A DNA stretch of 64,000 nt from contig NZ_LMFP01000008.1 in assembly GCF_001426885.1 (NCBI RefSeq), positions 76,220-140,219 on the forward strand, given 5' to 3'. The notes beneath the pieces are model-generated. The model was not told the origin of the DNA, ran no database searches, and saw nothing but the letters and a program-made list of their open reading frames with translations. Shown piece after piece: positions 1 through 10,054 of this stretch. This DNA comes from Pelomonas sp. Root1444. GTDB taxonomy: Bacteria; Pseudomonadota; Gammaproteobacteria; Burkholderiales; Burkholderiaceae_C. The position numbers were made by a program, and so were the translations under genes. Within the stretch, counting starts at the first letter, position 1. Every line of letters begins with the position of its first letter.

Positions 1-6
1 GGACCC

Positions 7-249
7 ATGATGGCCGACCCGACACCGCAAGAAGTGCGCGATTTCATTGCTGCAGGTCTGCCCTGCACGCATCTGGAAGTCGAGGGCGACGGCCGCCACT
101 TCTTCGCGACCATCGTGTCGGCCGAGTTCACCGGCCTGACCCGCATCAAGCGCCACCAGCGTGTCTACGCCGCCCTGGGCGAGCGCATGCGCGAGCAGAT
201 CCATGCGCTGTCGATGAAGACGCTGGCCCCCGAGGAGTGGACGCAATGA
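7..249 (+). CDS. BolA/IbaG-family protein
   Basis: Small (80 aa) BolA-fold protein. BolA proteins act with monothiol glutaredoxins in iron-sulfur and iron homeostasis. The central '[15 protein letters not shown]' strand and '[16 protein letters not shown]' helix match the IbaG/YrbA branch, including the family His in 'KRHQRVY'. Translation could start at 7 or at the adjacent ATG at 10; the window edge cuts off most upstream sequence. Its TGA overlaps the hisG ATG by 4 bases, so it is probably co-transcribed with the his genes. In many betaproteobacteria murA sits between this gene and hisG; here nothing does. Confidence 0.85.
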   Translation: MMADPTPQEVRDFIAAGLPCTHLEVEGDGRHFFATIVSAEFTGLTRIKRHQRVYAALGERMREQIHALSMKTLAPEEWTQ

Positions 250-905
250 CCGGCCTGACCCTCGCGCTCTCCAAGGGCCGCATTTTCGAAGAGACGCTGC
301 CGCTGCTGCGCGCCGCCGGCATCGAGGTGCTGGAAGACCCCGAGACCTCGCGCAAGCTCATCCTGCCGACCAACCACGACGGCGTGCGCATCGTGATGGT
401 CCGCGCCAGCGACGTGCCGACCTATGTGCAATACGGCGGCGCCGACCTCGGCGTGGCCGGCCGCGACGTGCTGCACGAGCAGGCCCTCGCGCAAGGCGGC
501 TCGCACGGCCTGTACCAGCCGCTGGACTTGAAGATCGCCCGCTGCCGCGTCAGCGTCGCGACGCGTGCCGACTTCGACTACGCCGCCGCCGTCAAGCAGG
601 GCTCGCGCATCCGCGTGGCCACCAAGTACACCGAGATCGCCCGCCAGCACTTCGCCGACAAGGGCGTGCACGTGGACCTCATCAAGCTCTACGGCTCGAT
701 GGAATTGGCGCCGCTGACCGGGCTGGCCGAGGCCATCGTCGACCTCGTCTCCACCGGCGGCACGCTGCGTGCGAACAAGCTGGTGGAGGTGGAGCAGATC
801 ATGGACATCTCGTCGCGCCTGGTCGTCAACCAGGCGGCACTCAAGCTCAAGCGCGACCTGCTGCGCCCGCTCATCGACGCCTTCGCCTCGGCCATCCAAC
901 CATGA
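246..905 (+). CDS. hisG: ATP phosphoribosyltransferase, short form
   Basis: First enzyme of histidine synthesis, joining ATP and PRPP to give phosphoribosyl-ATP. The protein is 219 aa, the length of the short HisG class, which lacks the C-terminal regulatory domain and needs HisZ as partner; no hisZ lies in this window. It begins '[20 protein letters not shown]' and carries the phosphate-binding stretch '[14 protein letters not shown]' near residues 160-175. I chose the ATG at 246 over the in-frame GTG at 237 because it gives the usual N-terminus and an ATGA overlap with the upstream stop. Its own stop overlaps the hisD start. Confidence 0.96.
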   Translation: MTGLTLALSKGRIFEETLPLLRAAGIEVLEDPETSRKLILPTNHDGVRIVMVRASDVPTYVQYGGADLGVAGRDVLHEQALAQGGSHGLYQPLDLKIARCRVSVATRADFDYAAAVKQGSRIRVATKYTEIARQHFADKGVHVDLIKLYGSMELAPLTGLAEAIVDLVSTGGTLRANKLVEVEQIMDISSRLVVNQAALKLKRDLLRPLIDAFASAIQP

Positions 906-2206
906 AGCTTCGCCAACTCTCGACCGCCGCTGCCGACTTCGACGCCGAGTTCGAACGGCTGCGCCATTGGTCGGCCGAGACGGATGCCGCCATCGAGGCC
1001 CGCGTTGCCGGGATCCTGGCCGATGTGCGGCAGCGCGGCGATGCCGCCGTGCTTGAGTACACCGCCCGCTTCGACCGCATGACCGTCGGCAGCGTCGCCG
1101 CGCTGGAGATCACGCAGGCCGAGTTGCAGGCCGCACTGGCGTCGATCACGCCTGGCCAACGCAGCGCGCTGGAGGCTGCCGCCAAGCGCGTGCGGGCCTA
1201 TCACGCGCGCCAGCTCGAAGTCTGCGGCCTGAGCTGGAGTTACCGCGACGACGACGGCAACCTGCTGGGCCAGAAGGTCACCCCGCTGGACCGCGTGGGC
1301 ATCTACGTGCCCGGCGGCAAGGCGGCCTATCCGAGCAGCGTGCTGATGAATGCGATCCCCGCGCATGTGGCCGGCGTGCAGGACATCATCATGGTCGTGC
1401 CCACGCCGGACGGCGCGCGCAACCCGCTGGTGCTGGCCGCCGCCGCCGTGGCCGGCGTGCACCGCGTGTTCGCAGTAGGCGGCGCGCAAGCCGTGGCGGC
1501 GCTGGCCTACGGCACGGCCACCATCCCGCGCGTCGACAAGATCACCGGCCCCGGCAATGCCTACGTGGCCTCGGCCAAGAAGCATGTGTTCGGCCAGGTC
1601 GGCATCGACATGATCGCCGGGCCGAGCGAGATCCTCGTCATCGCCGACGGCACGACGCCGCCGGACTGGGTCGCCATGGACCTCTTCAGCCAGGCCGAGC
1701 ATGACGAGCTGGCGCAGAGCATCCTGCTCAGCCCTGATGCAGCGTTCCTCGCAGCCGTGCGCGCCAGCATGGAACGCCTGCTGCCCACGCTGCCGCGCGA
1801 GGCCGTGATCCGCGCGTCGCTGGAAGGCCGTGGCGCGCTGATCCTGACGCGCTCGATGGAAGAGGCCTGCGAGATCAGCAACGCCATCGCGCCCGAGCAC
1901 CTGGAGATCAGCGCCGAGCAGCCGCAGCGCTGGGAGCCGCTGCTGCGCCACGCCGGCGCGATCTTCATGGGCGCCTACACGAGCGAATCGCTGGGCGACT
2001 ATTGCGCCGGCCCGAACCACGTGCTGCCGACGGCCGGCACCGCGCGCTTCTCGTCGCCGCTGGGCGTCTACGACTTCCAGAAGCGCAGCAGCCTCATCGA
2101 GGTGAGCGCCCAGGGTGCGCAGTCGCTGGGCGGCATCGCCAGCGAACTGGCCCACGGCGAGGGCCTGCAGGCGCACGCCCGGGCGGCCGAACTGCGCCTG
2201 CGTTAG
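902..2206 (+). CDS. hisD: Histidinol dehydrogenase
   Basis: Zinc enzyme making the last two NAD-dependent oxidations, L-histidinol to L-histidine. At 434 aa it has normal length. Visible signatures are '[19 protein letters not shown]', '[19 protein letters not shown]', '[15 protein letters not shown]', '[10 protein letters not shown]' and 'APEHLEI', which contain the family's zinc and catalytic Glu/His residues. It starts inside the hisG stop (ATGA). The next his gene, hisC, begins about 700 bases later, because a toxin-antitoxin pair intervenes; transcription of the distal his genes must cross that module or restart. Confidence 0.97.
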   Translation: MKLRQLSTAAADFDAEFERLRHWSAETDAAIEARVAGILADVRQRGDAAVLEYTARFDRMTVGSVAALEITQAELQAALASITPGQRSALEAAAKRVRAYHARQLEVCGLSWSYRDDDGNLLGQKVTPLDRVGIYVPGGKAAYPSSVLMNAIPAHVAGVQDIIMVVPTPDGARNPLVLAAAAVAGVHRVFAVGGAQAVAALAYGTATIPRVDKITGPGNAYVASAKKHVFGQVGIDMIAGPSEILVIADGTTPPDWVAMDLFSQAEHDELAQSILLSPDAAFLAAVRASMERLLPTLPREAVIRASLEGRGALILTRSMEEACEISNAIAPEHLEISAEQPQRWEPLLRHAGAIFMGAYTSESLGDYCAGPNHVLPTAGTARFSSPLGVYDFQKRSSLIEVSAQGAQSLGGIASELAHGEGLQAHARAAELRLR

Positions 2207-2220
2207 TCAGCCTTCCGAAG

Positions 2221-2251
2221 ACACGAAGTTCGTGCAACACGAACTTCGTGT
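2221..2251. promoter_or_regulatory. Tandem palindromic operator ahead of the antitoxin gene
   Basis: A perfect 14-bp inverted repeat (ACACGAAGTTCGTG / CACGAACTTCGTGT) is separated by CAA. Each arm is itself a near-palindrome of the form CACGAA-N-TTCGTG (2222-2234 and 2238-2250), with centres 16 bp apart. This is the layout expected for ribbon-helix-helix dimers binding side by side. A TAATCT at 2251-2256 could be a -10 box only 7 bases before the ATG at 2264, so the transcript might be nearly leaderless. The symmetry is seen directly; autorepression by the antitoxin is inferred. Confidence 0.7.
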
Positions 2252-2263
2252 AATCTCCGGGCC

Positions 2264-2482
2264 ATGAAGAACGTCACCGTGTCCATGGACGACGGCGTGG
2301 CCGAATGGGCCCGGCTGGAGGCCGCGCGTCGCAACACCAGCGTGTCCCGCCTGCTGGGTGAACTGCTGGCCGAGAAGATGCAGCACGACGATGTCTACGA
2401 GCGCGCGCTGCAGGACTGGTTGCACCGCGAACGGACGTGGTCGTCAGACGGCCAGCCGTATCCCGGGCGAGGCGTCTTGTGA
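2264..2482 (+). CDS. Ribbon-helix-helix antitoxin
   Basis: 72-aa protein with an N-terminal ribbon strand ('MKNVTVSMDDGVAEWARLEA') and a following helix ('NTSVSRLLGELLAEKM'), the pattern of CopG/VapB-type DNA-binding antitoxins. The C-terminal 30 residues, rich in charge and Trp, would wrap the toxin. Its TGA overlaps the toxin GTG (GTGA), the usual translational coupling of such pairs. It lies directly behind a tandem palindrome, which suggests autoregulation. It sits in the his operon between hisD and hisC. No individual VapB family can be assigned by eye. Confidence 0.8.
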   Translation: MKNVTVSMDDGVAEWARLEAARRNTSVSRLLGELLAEKMQHDDVYERALQDWLHRERTWSSDGQPYPGRGVL

Positions 2483-2907
2483 GCGCCCCCGTCTTCGTCG
2501 ACACCTCCGTGCTGCTCTTCAGCGAGGACGGTGCCCGCCCGGCCGAGCGCGAGCAGGTGCTGGCCTGGCTGCGCGAGCTGTGGTCCGCCCGCACCGGCCG
2601 CCTGTCGGTGCAGGTGTTGAACGACTTCTACCTGCTGGCCACGCAGCGCGTGAACCCGCCCATGCCGCAGGGCGACGTGCGCGCCGAGGTGCGCCGCTAC
2701 CAGCACTGGCGCCCCTGGGCCACGGACCAGGCCACGGTCGAATCCGCCTGGTCGCTGGAAAGCCGCTTCGGCCTGCCGTTCGCCGACGCGCTGGTCGTCG
2801 CCAGCGCCAAGGCGCAGGGCTGCACCCGCCTGCTCAGCCTGGCCCTGCCGCATGACGCCGTCTTCGACAGCGTGCAGGTGCTCAACCCTCTCGTGACCGC
2901 CCCATGA
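2479..2907 (+). CDS. PIN-domain toxin (VapC-like), active site altered
   Basis: 142-aa PIN-domain protein; active relatives are Mg-dependent RNases that cut tRNA or rRNA. The start is the GTG at 2479 overlapping the antitoxin stop; the longer in-frame ATG at 2437 would invade the antitoxin. D8 ('VFVDTSVLL') and D103 ('[10 protein letters not shown]') are in place. The second acidic position reads 'VQVLNDFY' (D49), where relatives commonly have NEFY. The usual 'LLSEDLQHG' segment with the fourth acidic residue reads 'LLSLALPHD' (118-126). Catalysis may therefore be weakened or lost. Its stop overlaps the hisC ATG. Confidence 0.8.
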   Translation: MSAPVFVDTSVLLFSEDGARPAEREQVLAWLRELWSARTGRLSVQVLNDFYLLATQRVNPPMPQGDVRAEVRRYQHWRPWATDQATVESAWSLESRFGLPFADALVVASAKAQGCTRLLSLALPHDAVFDSVQVLNPLVTAP

Positions 2908-3998
2908 CCGAACCGCTCGCCCAAGCCCTCGCCCAAGCTCTCGTTCAAATACGCCCCGACGTGCGCGCAGCCCATGCCTATGTCGTGCAGCCCAGCGCCG
3001 GCGCGGTCAAGCTGGACGCGATGGAGAACCCCTACCGGCTGCCGCCCGAGCTGCAGCAGGCGCTGGGCGAACGCCTGGGTGCGCTGGCGCTGAACCGCTA
3101 CCCGGCCGAGCGCACTGCAGAACTGGCCCGCGCGCTGGCGCGGCATGCCGGCGTGGGCGACGACGTGGGCGTCACGCTGGGCAATGGTTCGGACGAGCTG
3201 ATCGGCCTGCTGACCATCGCCATCGCCAGGCCCGGCGCCAGCGTGCTGGCGCCGCTGCCCGGCTTCGTCATGTACGAGGCCCTGGCCCGCCAGCAGCGGC
3301 TGGAATTCATCGGCGTGCCGCTGCGGGCGGACGACTTCCAGCTCGACGAAGCCGCCATGCTGGCCGCCATAGCCCAACACCAGCCCGCGCTGGTCTACCT
3401 GGCCTATCCGAACAACCCGACCGGCACGCTGTGGGACGCCGCCGTCATCGAGCGCATCGCCCGGGCCGCGCCCGGCCTCGTCGTCATGGACGAGGCCTAC
3501 CAGCCGTTCGCCAGCGCGGACAGCCTCGCGCTGATGGCCCGCCAGCCCAATGTGCTGGTCATGCGGACGATGAGCAAGTTCGGCCTGGCCGGCGTGCGCA
3601 TCGGCTACCTGCTGGGTGCGCCCGAGCTGGTCGACCAGATCGAGAAGCTCCGCCCGCCCTACAACATCAGCGTGCTGAACGCCGAAGCCGCACTGTTCGC
3701 GCTGGAGCATGCCGACGTCTACGCCGCCCAGGCCGCCGAGCTGCGCCAGCAGCGCGAGCGGGTCTTCAGCGCGCTGCAGGCCATGCCCGGCATCAGTCCG
3801 TGGCCCAGCCAGGGCAATATGATCCTCGCCAGGGTGCAGGACGCCGCCGCCACCTTCGCAGCGCTCAAGGCGAACGGCGTGCTGATCAAGAACGTCTCGG
3901 CCATGCATCCGCTGCTCGCGAACTGTGTTCGCCTTACCGTCGGGACGCCCGACGAAAACACCGTGCTGCTCCAAGCGCTCGAAGCATGTCTGAACTAG
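2904..3998 (+). CDS. hisC: Histidinol-phosphate aminotransferase
   Basis: PLP enzyme converting imidazole-acetol phosphate and glutamate to histidinol phosphate. The protein is 364 aa with fold type I signatures: '[16 protein letters not shown]', '[12 protein letters not shown]', 'YPNNPTG', 'VMDEAYQPF' and the Schiff-base lysine in '[16 protein letters not shown]'. It starts at the ATG overlapping the PIN toxin stop, so its translation is coupled to the toxin rather than to hisD. It overlaps hisB by 13 bases at the 3' end. Confidence 0.95.
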   Translation: MTEPLAQALAQALVQIRPDVRAAHAYVVQPSAGAVKLDAMENPYRLPPELQQALGERLGALALNRYPAERTAELARALARHAGVGDDVGVTLGNGSDELIGLLTIAIARPGASVLAPLPGFVMYEALARQQRLEFIGVPLRADDFQLDEAAMLAAIAQHQPALVYLAYPNNPTGTLWDAAVIERIARAAPGLVVMDEAYQPFASADSLALMARQPNVLVMRTMSKFGLAGVRIGYLLGAPELVDQIEKLRPPYNISVLNAEAALFALEHADVYAAQAAELRQQRERVFSALQAMPGISPWPSQGNMILARVQDAAATFAALKANGVLIKNVSAMHPLLANCVRLTVGTPDENTVLLQALEACLN

Positions 3999-4600
3999 CC
4001 CACCCTTCATCGGCACGAACGGCCGAAGTCACCCGCAACACCCGCGAGACGCGTATCACCGTGCGCATCAACCTGGACGGCACGGGCCAATCCAAGCTGC
4101 AGACGGGCATCGGCTTCTTCGACCACATGCTCGACCAGATCGCCCGCCACGGCATGATCGACCTGGACGTGCACTGCGAGGGCGACCTGCACATCGACGG
4201 CCACCACACTGTCGAGGACGTTGGCATCACGCTGGGCCTGGCGGTCGCCAAGGCCGTGGGCGACAAGGCCGGCCTGACGCGCTACGGCCACAGCTACGTG
4301 CCGCTGGACGAGGCGCTGTCGCGCGTCGTCATCGACCTGTCGGGCCGCCCGGGCCTGCACATGGACGTCAAGTTCACGGCCGGCAGCATCGGTGCCTTCG
4401 ACACGCAGCTGACCTTCGAGTTCTTCCAGGGCTTCGTCAACCATGCGCTGGCCACCGTGCACATCGACAACCTGAAGGGCCACAACGCCCACCACCAGGC
4501 CGAGACGATGTTCAAGGCCTTCGGCCGCGCGCTGCGCATGGCGACGACGCTTGATCCGCGCTCGGCGGGTGTGATCCCTTCGACCAAGGGCTCGCTGTGA
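3986..4600 (+). CDS. hisB: Imidazoleglycerol-phosphate dehydratase
   Basis: 204-aa monofunctional dehydratase removing water from imidazoleglycerol phosphate; the histidinol-phosphatase half of the enterobacterial HisB is absent. Metal-binding His-rich motifs are clear: '[14 protein letters not shown]', '[11 protein letters not shown]' and '[19 protein letters not shown]'. It starts inside hisC at ATG 3986, giving '[18 protein letters not shown]'. The stop overlaps the hisH GTG start by 3 bases. A histidinol-phosphate phosphatase must be encoded elsewhere. Confidence 0.96.
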   Translation: MSELAHPSSARTAEVTRNTRETRITVRINLDGTGQSKLQTGIGFFDHMLDQIARHGMIDLDVHCEGDLHIDGHHTVEDVGITLGLAVAKAVGDKAGLTRYGHSYVPLDEALSRVVIDLSGRPGLHMDVKFTAGSIGAFDTQLTFEFFQGFVNHALATVHIDNLKGHNAHHQAETMFKAFGRALRMATTLDPRSAGVIPSTKGSL

Positions 4601-5244
4601 CCCGAACCGTCGCCGTCGTCGACTACGGCATGGGCAACCTGCGCTCGGTGTCGCAGGCCGTCATTCATGCTGCGGAAGGCCAGGGTTTCGCCGTGGCCAT
4701 CACCTGCGACCCCAATGTGGTGCGTGCTGCGGAGCGGGTCGTGCTGCCAGGCCAGGGCGCCATGCGCGACTGCATGCGCGAGCTGGCCGATTCGGGCGTG
4801 AAGGAAGCCGTCCTCGAAGCGGCGGCCACCAAGCCGCTGCTGGGTGTCTGCGTCGGCATGCAGATGCTGCTGGACCACAGCGAGGAGCAGGACACGCCCG
4901 GCCTCGGGCTCATCCCAGGGCGCGTGCAGCGCTTCCGCCTCGAAGGCCGGCTGCAGGAGGACGGCAGCCGCTTCAAGGTGCCCCAGATGGGCTGGAACCG
5001 CGTGCGCCAGGCCCAGCCCCATGCAGTGTGGGATGGCATCCCCGACGAGAGCTGGTTCTACTTCGTGCACAGCTTCTACGCCACGACGACCGACCCGCGG
5101 CACAGCGCCGGCGAAACCGATTACGGCGCTCGCTTTACCTGTGCGGTGGCCCGGGATAACATTTTTGCGACCCAATTCCACCCCGAGAAAAGTGCCGCGC
5201 TGGGCCTTGCGCTCTATCGCAATTTCCTTCACTGGAAACCCTGA
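4597..5244 (+). CDS. hisH: Imidazole glycerol phosphate synthase, glutaminase subunit
   Basis: Class I glutamine amidotransferase supplying ammonia to HisF. The 215-aa protein has the nucleophile C85 in '[10 protein letters not shown]' and the H195/E197 pair in 'FHPEKS', completing the catalytic triad. It begins with GTG overlapping the hisB stop ('[18 protein letters not shown]'). Its partner hisF is about 1.6 kb downstream, beyond hisA and an opposite-strand gene. Confidence 0.96.
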   Translation: MTRTVAVVDYGMGNLRSVSQAVIHAAEGQGFAVAITCDPNVVRAAERVVLPGQGAMRDCMRELADSGVKEAVLEAAATKPLLGVCVGMQMLLDHSEEQDTPGLGLIPGRVQRFRLEGRLQEDGSRFKVPQMGWNRVRQAQPHAVWDGIPDESWFYFVHSFYATTTDPRHSAGETDYGARFTCAVARDNIFATQFHPEKSAALGLALYRNFLHWKP

Positions 5245-5316
5245 CCGGTGCCCGCCGGCCCGCACCTTCTCGCGCCCTCCCGCCCCCTTCCTCCCTCAGC
5301 TCTCCAGCCCCCAGCC

Positions 5317-6066
5317 ATGCTGCTGATCCCCGCCATCGACCTGAAAGACGGTCGCTGTGTCCGCCTCAAGCAAGGCGACATGAACGACTCCACCACCTTC
5401 GGCGAGGACCCCGCCGCGATGGCGCGGCGCTGGCTCGATGCCGGCGCGCGGCGCCTGCACCTGGTGGACTTGAACGGCGCCTTCGCGGGCAAGCCGGTCA
5501 ACGAGCCGGCCATCAAGGCCATCATCAAGGAGGTGGGCGACGAGATCCCCATCCAGCTCGGCGGCGGCATCCGTGACCTCGATACCATCGAGCGCTACCT
5601 GGACGACGGCCTCAGCTACGTCATCATCGGCACGGCCGCGGTCAAGAGCCCGGGTTTCCTGAAGGACGCCTGCACCGCCTTCGGCGGCCACATCATCGTG
5701 GGCCTGGATGCCAAGGACGGCAAGGTCGCGACCGACGGCTGGAGCAAGCTGACCGGCCACGAGGTCATCGACCTGGCCAAGAAGTTCGAGGATTACGGCG
5801 TCGAAGGCGTCATCTACACCGACATCGGCCGCGACGGCATGCTGACCGGCATCAACATCGAAGCCACCGTCAAGCTGGCCCAGGCGCTGACGATTCCCGT
5901 CATCGCCTCGGGCGGCCTGTCCGACATCGCCGACATCGAGCGTCTGTGCGTGGTCGAGAGCGAAGGCGTCGAGGGCGTCATCTGCGGCCGGTCGATCTAC
6001 ACCGGCGCGCTGGACTTTGCCGCCGCCCAGGCCCGCGCGGACGCGCTGCTGGCGGCGGCGGGCTGA
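5317..6066 (+). CDS. hisA: ProFAR isomerase (phosphoribosylformimino-5-aminoimidazole carboxamide ribotide isomerase)
   Basis: 249-aa TIM-barrel isomerase of histidine synthesis. The catalytic Asp in '[13 protein letters not shown]' and the second Asp in '[10 protein letters not shown]' are present, as are the phosphate loops '[10 protein letters not shown]' and '[11 protein letters not shown]'. I start it at ATG 5317 because the longer reading from 5248 adds a low-complexity Pro-rich lead. The 72 bases between hisH and hisA are strikingly pyrimidine-rich and hold no recognisable Shine-Dalgarno sequence. Downstream, hairpins separate it from a convergent PEP-CTERM gene. Confidence 0.95.
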   Translation: MLLIPAIDLKDGRCVRLKQGDMNDSTTFGEDPAAMARRWLDAGARRLHLVDLNGAFAGKPVNEPAIKAIIKEVGDEIPIQLGGGIRDLDTIERYLDDGLSYVIIGTAAVKSPGFLKDACTAFGGHIIVGLDAKDGKVATDGWSKLTGHEVIDLAKKFEDYGVEGVIYTDIGRDGMLTGINIEATVKLAQALTIPVIASGGLSDIADIERLCVVESEGVEGVICGRSIYTGALDFAAAQARADALLAAAG

Positions 6067-6100
6067 GACGCCGCCCCTCGCCCAAGGGGTACCTTGGCCG

Positions 6101-6145
6101 GTCCCCCGAAGGGACGCCGATGCTTGCCGGATTGACCGGCAAGCA
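6101..6145. terminator. Hairpins between hisA and the convergent PEP-CTERM gene
   Basis: Two inverted repeats lie in the 131-base convergent gap. GTCCC-CCGAA-GGGAC is at 6101-6115. A perfect 10-bp stem, TGCTTGCCGG / CCGGCAAGCA with loop ATTGA, is at 6121-6145. Neither has a T-run, so an intrinsic terminator is not proven. The position between two converging stops suggests a bidirectional end or a roadblock. Confidence 0.5.
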
Positions 6146-6197
6146 CATCGGCAGATGGGCCGGCTTGGGAGCGGCCCGGCGCTCGACCCGGAAGAAC

Positions 6198-6770
6198 TCA
6201 GCTCCGGCGCCGCAGCGCCAGCAGGCCCAGGCCGGCCAGCATCAGCGCATAGCTCTCGGGCTCCGGCACGGCGGTGACGAAGCTGCGGATCTCGCCGGCG
6301 CCAAAGGTCGTCGTGTGGATGTTGAAGTAGGCGTTGCCCGAGGTCAGGTTGCTGATGAGCCGCGCTTCCGCTCCGGCCGCCGTGCCACCGCTGTTCGCCA
6401 GGAAGGTGGCGCTGTACTGGTTGGTCTGGGTCAGGTCGATGACCTTCATGTAGCTGCCCGACGACACACCCAGCGGAAAGTCCGGCAGGATGCCGCCCTG
6501 CGCGAGCGCCACGCCCGCGGTGCCGGTGTTGGGCGCCGCGGTGCAGCAGTGGATGTGCGCGTTGCTGGTGGTGCCCGACAGGCCGGCCCAGGTGGCGTTG
6601 ATGAGCAGCGTATGCCCGTCGTCGTCGTACTCCAGCGACAGCGTGCCGGAGCCGGTGGCGCCCAGGGCTTCCGCGGCGAAAGTGCCGGTGAATGTCGTGG
6701 AATGCGCCGACACGGCGGTGGCGCTCATTGCCAGGACCGTGGCGAGCAGGGCATGGGAAGGCAGTCTCAT
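6198..6770 (-). CDS. CHRD-domain protein with PEP-CTERM sorting signal
   Basis: 190-aa secreted protein with a signal peptide ('MRLPSHALLATVLAMSATAVSAH'), a CHRD-like beta domain ('TFTGTFAAEALGATGSGTL', 'AHIHCCTAAPN', 'NAYFNIHTTTFGAGEIRSF') and a C-terminal PEP-CTERM tail: 'VPEPESYALMLAGLGLLALR' then three basic/polar residues. Such tails are processed by exosortase in bacteria that make exopolysaccharide. The start at 6770 has a good GGAG sequence 8 bases upstream; the longer in-frame start at 6812 lacks this. It lies on the opposite strand between hisA and hisF. The PEP-CTERM call is firm; the CHRD call is probable. Confidence 0.85.
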   Translation of the reverse strand: MRLPSHALLATVLAMSATAVSAHSTTFTGTFAAEALGATGSGTLSLEYDDDGHTLLINATWAGLSGTTSNAHIHCCTAAPNTGTAGVALAQGGILPDFPLGVSSGSYMKVIDLTQTNQYSATFLANSGGTAAGAEARLISNLTSGNAYFNIHTTTFGAGEIRSFVTAVPEPESYALMLAGLGLLALRRRS

Positions 6771-6882
6771 CGTCGTCTCCGTGGGGTGGGTTGTGCAGCT
6801 GCGATTGGGCAACGCTTGGCCCCGGCTGCGAAGCCCCTAACCATCGAAGGAATAATTCGGCTTCCTTTTCCGTATCCCCGCC

Positions 6883-7644
6883 ATGCTCGCCAAACGCATC
6901 ATTCCCTGCCTCGACGTCACCGCCGGCCGCGTGGTCAAGGGCGTCAACTTCGTGGGCCTGCGTGACGCGGGCGACCCGGTGGACATCGCCGCCCGCTACA
7001 ACGAGCAGGGCGCCGACGAGCTGACCTTCCTCGACATCACCGCCACCAGCGACGGCCGCGACCTCATCCTGCACATCATCGAAGCCGTCGCATCCCAGGT
7101 CTTCATCCCGCTGACGGTGGGTGGCGGCGTGCGGGCGGTGGCCGATGTGCGGCGGCTGCTGAACGCCGGTGCCGACAAGGTCAGCTTCAACTCCGCGGCC
7201 GTGGCGGACCCCGAGCTGATACGCGCCGCGAGTGACAAGTACGGCGCCCAGTGCATCGTCGTCGCCATCGACGCCAAGCGGCGTGCCGATGGCTCTGGCT
7301 GGGACGTCTACACGCATGGCGGCCGCAAGAACGTGTGCCTGGATGCCGTCGAATGGGCGAAGCAGATGGCCGAGTTCGGCGCCGGCGAGATCCTGCTGAC
7401 CAGCATGGACCGCGATGGCACCAAGAGTGGCTTCGACCTCGAATTGACCCGCGCCGTGTCCGACGCCGTGCCCGTGCCCGTCATCGCCTCCGGCGGCGTC
7501 GGCTCGCTCGACGACCTGGCCGACGGCATCACGAAAGGCGGCGCCGACGCGGTGCTGGCCGCCAGCATCTTCCACTTCGGCCAGCACACCGTGGGCGAGG
7601 CCAAGGCGCTGATGGCGGCGCGCGGCATCCCGGTGCGGCAGTGA
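6883..7644 (+). CDS. hisF: Imidazole glycerol phosphate synthase, cyclase subunit
   Basis: 253-aa TIM-barrel cyclase that uses ammonia from HisH to make imidazoleglycerol phosphate and AICAR. Catalytic Asp residues are in '[17 protein letters not shown]' and '[16 protein letters not shown]'. It must have its own promoter, because the upstream gene is on the other strand; the 112-base gap contains AT-richer sequence around 6845-6860. Its stop overlaps the rsmD GTG. hisI and hisE, which commonly follow hisF, are not present. Confidence 0.96.
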   Translation: MLAKRIIPCLDVTAGRVVKGVNFVGLRDAGDPVDIAARYNEQGADELTFLDITATSDGRDLILHIIEAVASQVFIPLTVGGGVRAVADVRRLLNAGADKVSFNSAAVADPELIRAASDKYGAQCIVVAIDAKRRADGSGWDVYTHGGRKNVCLDAVEWAKQMAEFGAGEILLTSMDRDGTKSGFDLELTRAVSDAVPVPVIASGGVGSLDDLADGITKGGADAVLAASIFHFGQHTVGEAKALMAARGIPVRQ

Positions 7645-8282
7645 GCAAGGGCGCGCGGGACGAGCGCCGGGCCGCCCCAGGCCGGCCCGCATCCCCTCGG
7701 GGAAGCGGCACCGGTACGCCGGCGGCGAGGGGCCCGGGTGAAATCCGCATCATCGGCGGCCAGTGGAAGCGCTCCAAGCTGCCCGTGCTCGACCTGCCTG
7801 GGCTGCGCCCGACGTCCGACCGCATCCGCGAGACCCTCTTCAACTGGCTGGGCCAGACGCTGACCGGCTGGCGCGTGCTGGATGCCTTCGCGGGCAGCGG
7901 CGCACTGGGCTTCGAGGCGGCGTCGCGCGGGGCGGAGGCCGTGGTGATGATCGAGCGCGAGGCGGCGTTGGTGGACGGGCTGCGGGCCAGCCAGAAGCGG
8001 CTGCAGGCCACGGCCATCACCGTCCACCGGGCCAATGTGCTGAACTGGATGACGGCCTGCACGGACCGCTTCGACCTGATCTTCCTCGACCCGCCGTTCG
8101 CCGACGACCTGTTCGACCGCGCGCTGGCGGCCGCCGTGCCGCTGCTGACCGACGGCGGGCTGATCTACGTCGAGTCTCCCGCCGAGATCCCGCCGCCGGC
8201 CGGATTCATTGCCTGGCGCCAGGGCCGTGCCGGGGCCGTGCACTACCAATTGCTGCGTCGCGAGGACAATCGGGGCGCATGA
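7641..8282 (+). CDS. rsmD: 16S rRNA (guanine966-N2)-methyltransferase
   Basis: SAM-dependent methyltransferase modifying G966 of 16S rRNA. The body starts '[17 protein letters not shown]' and carries the SAM loop '[19 protein letters not shown]' and the catalytic 'DLIFLDPPF'. I use the GTG at 7641, which overlaps the hisF stop and gives 213 aa with a basic, low-complexity 35-residue N-terminal extension. A later start would need a non-ATG codon. The stop overlaps the coaD ATG. Confidence 0.92.
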   Translation: MSKGARDERRAAPGRPASPRGSGTGTPAARGPGEIRIIGGQWKRSKLPVLDLPGLRPTSDRIRETLFNWLGQTLTGWRVLDAFAGSGALGFEAASRGAEAVVMIEREAALVDGLRASQKRLQATAITVHRANVLNWMTACTDRFDLIFLDPPFADDLFDRALAAAVPLLTDGGLIYVESPAEIPPPAGFIAWRQGRAGAVHYQLLRREDNRGA

Positions 8283-8776
8283 CTTCGCGCACCACCATCA
8301 CAGCCGTCTATCCGGGCACCTTCGACCCCATCACGCTGGGCCACGAAGACCTGATGCGCCGCGCGGCCGGCATGTTCGAGCGCCTGGTGGTGGCCGTCGC
8401 CGTCGGCCATCACAAGAAGACGCTGTTTGCGCTGGACGAGCGCCTGGCGATGGTGCAGGCGGCGGCAGCGCCGTTGGGCAATGTCGAGGTCATCGCCTTC
8501 GACGGGCTGCTGCGCGATTTCGTGCGTGCCCACGCCGGCCGCGTCGTCGTGCGCGGCCTGCGCACCGGCGGCGACTTCGAGTATGAGTTCCAGATGGCCG
8601 GCATGAACCGCAAGCTCATGCCCGAGGTCGAGACCATCTTCCTGACGCCCGGCGAGCACCACCAGTACACGTCCAGCACCTTCGTGCGCGAGATCGCGAC
8701 GCTGGGCGGCGAGGTGGCGGAGTTCGTGTCGCCGGGGGTGCTGGCGCGCTTGAACGACAAGTTCAAGGAGGGCTGA
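8279..8776 (+). CDS. coaD: Phosphopantetheine adenylyltransferase
   Basis: Penultimate step of coenzyme A synthesis: ATP plus 4'-phosphopantetheine to dephospho-CoA. At 165 aa it has the nucleotidyltransferase motif '[19 protein letters not shown]' (GTFDP...GH) and the late motif '[15 protein letters not shown]' near the C-terminus. The rsmD-coaD pairing is widespread in proteobacteria and supports the call. The ATG overlaps the rsmD stop. Confidence 0.96.
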   Translation: MTSRTTITAVYPGTFDPITLGHEDLMRRAAGMFERLVVAVAVGHHKKTLFALDERLAMVQAAAAPLGNVEVIAFDGLLRDFVRAHAGRVVVRGLRTGGDFEYEFQMAGMNRKLMPEVETIFLTPGEHHQYTSSTFVREIATLGGEVAEFVSPGVLARLNDKFKEG

Positions 8777-10037
<1,261 letters not shown>

Positions 10038-10054
10038 GGCGAGGGTCTCGGGGT

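Noticed and set aside
2437..2478. Upstream ATG start for the PIN toxin
   Set aside because: It would overlap the antitoxin by 46 bases and add residues not seen in PIN proteins; the GTG at 2479 gives the normal N-terminus and coupling.
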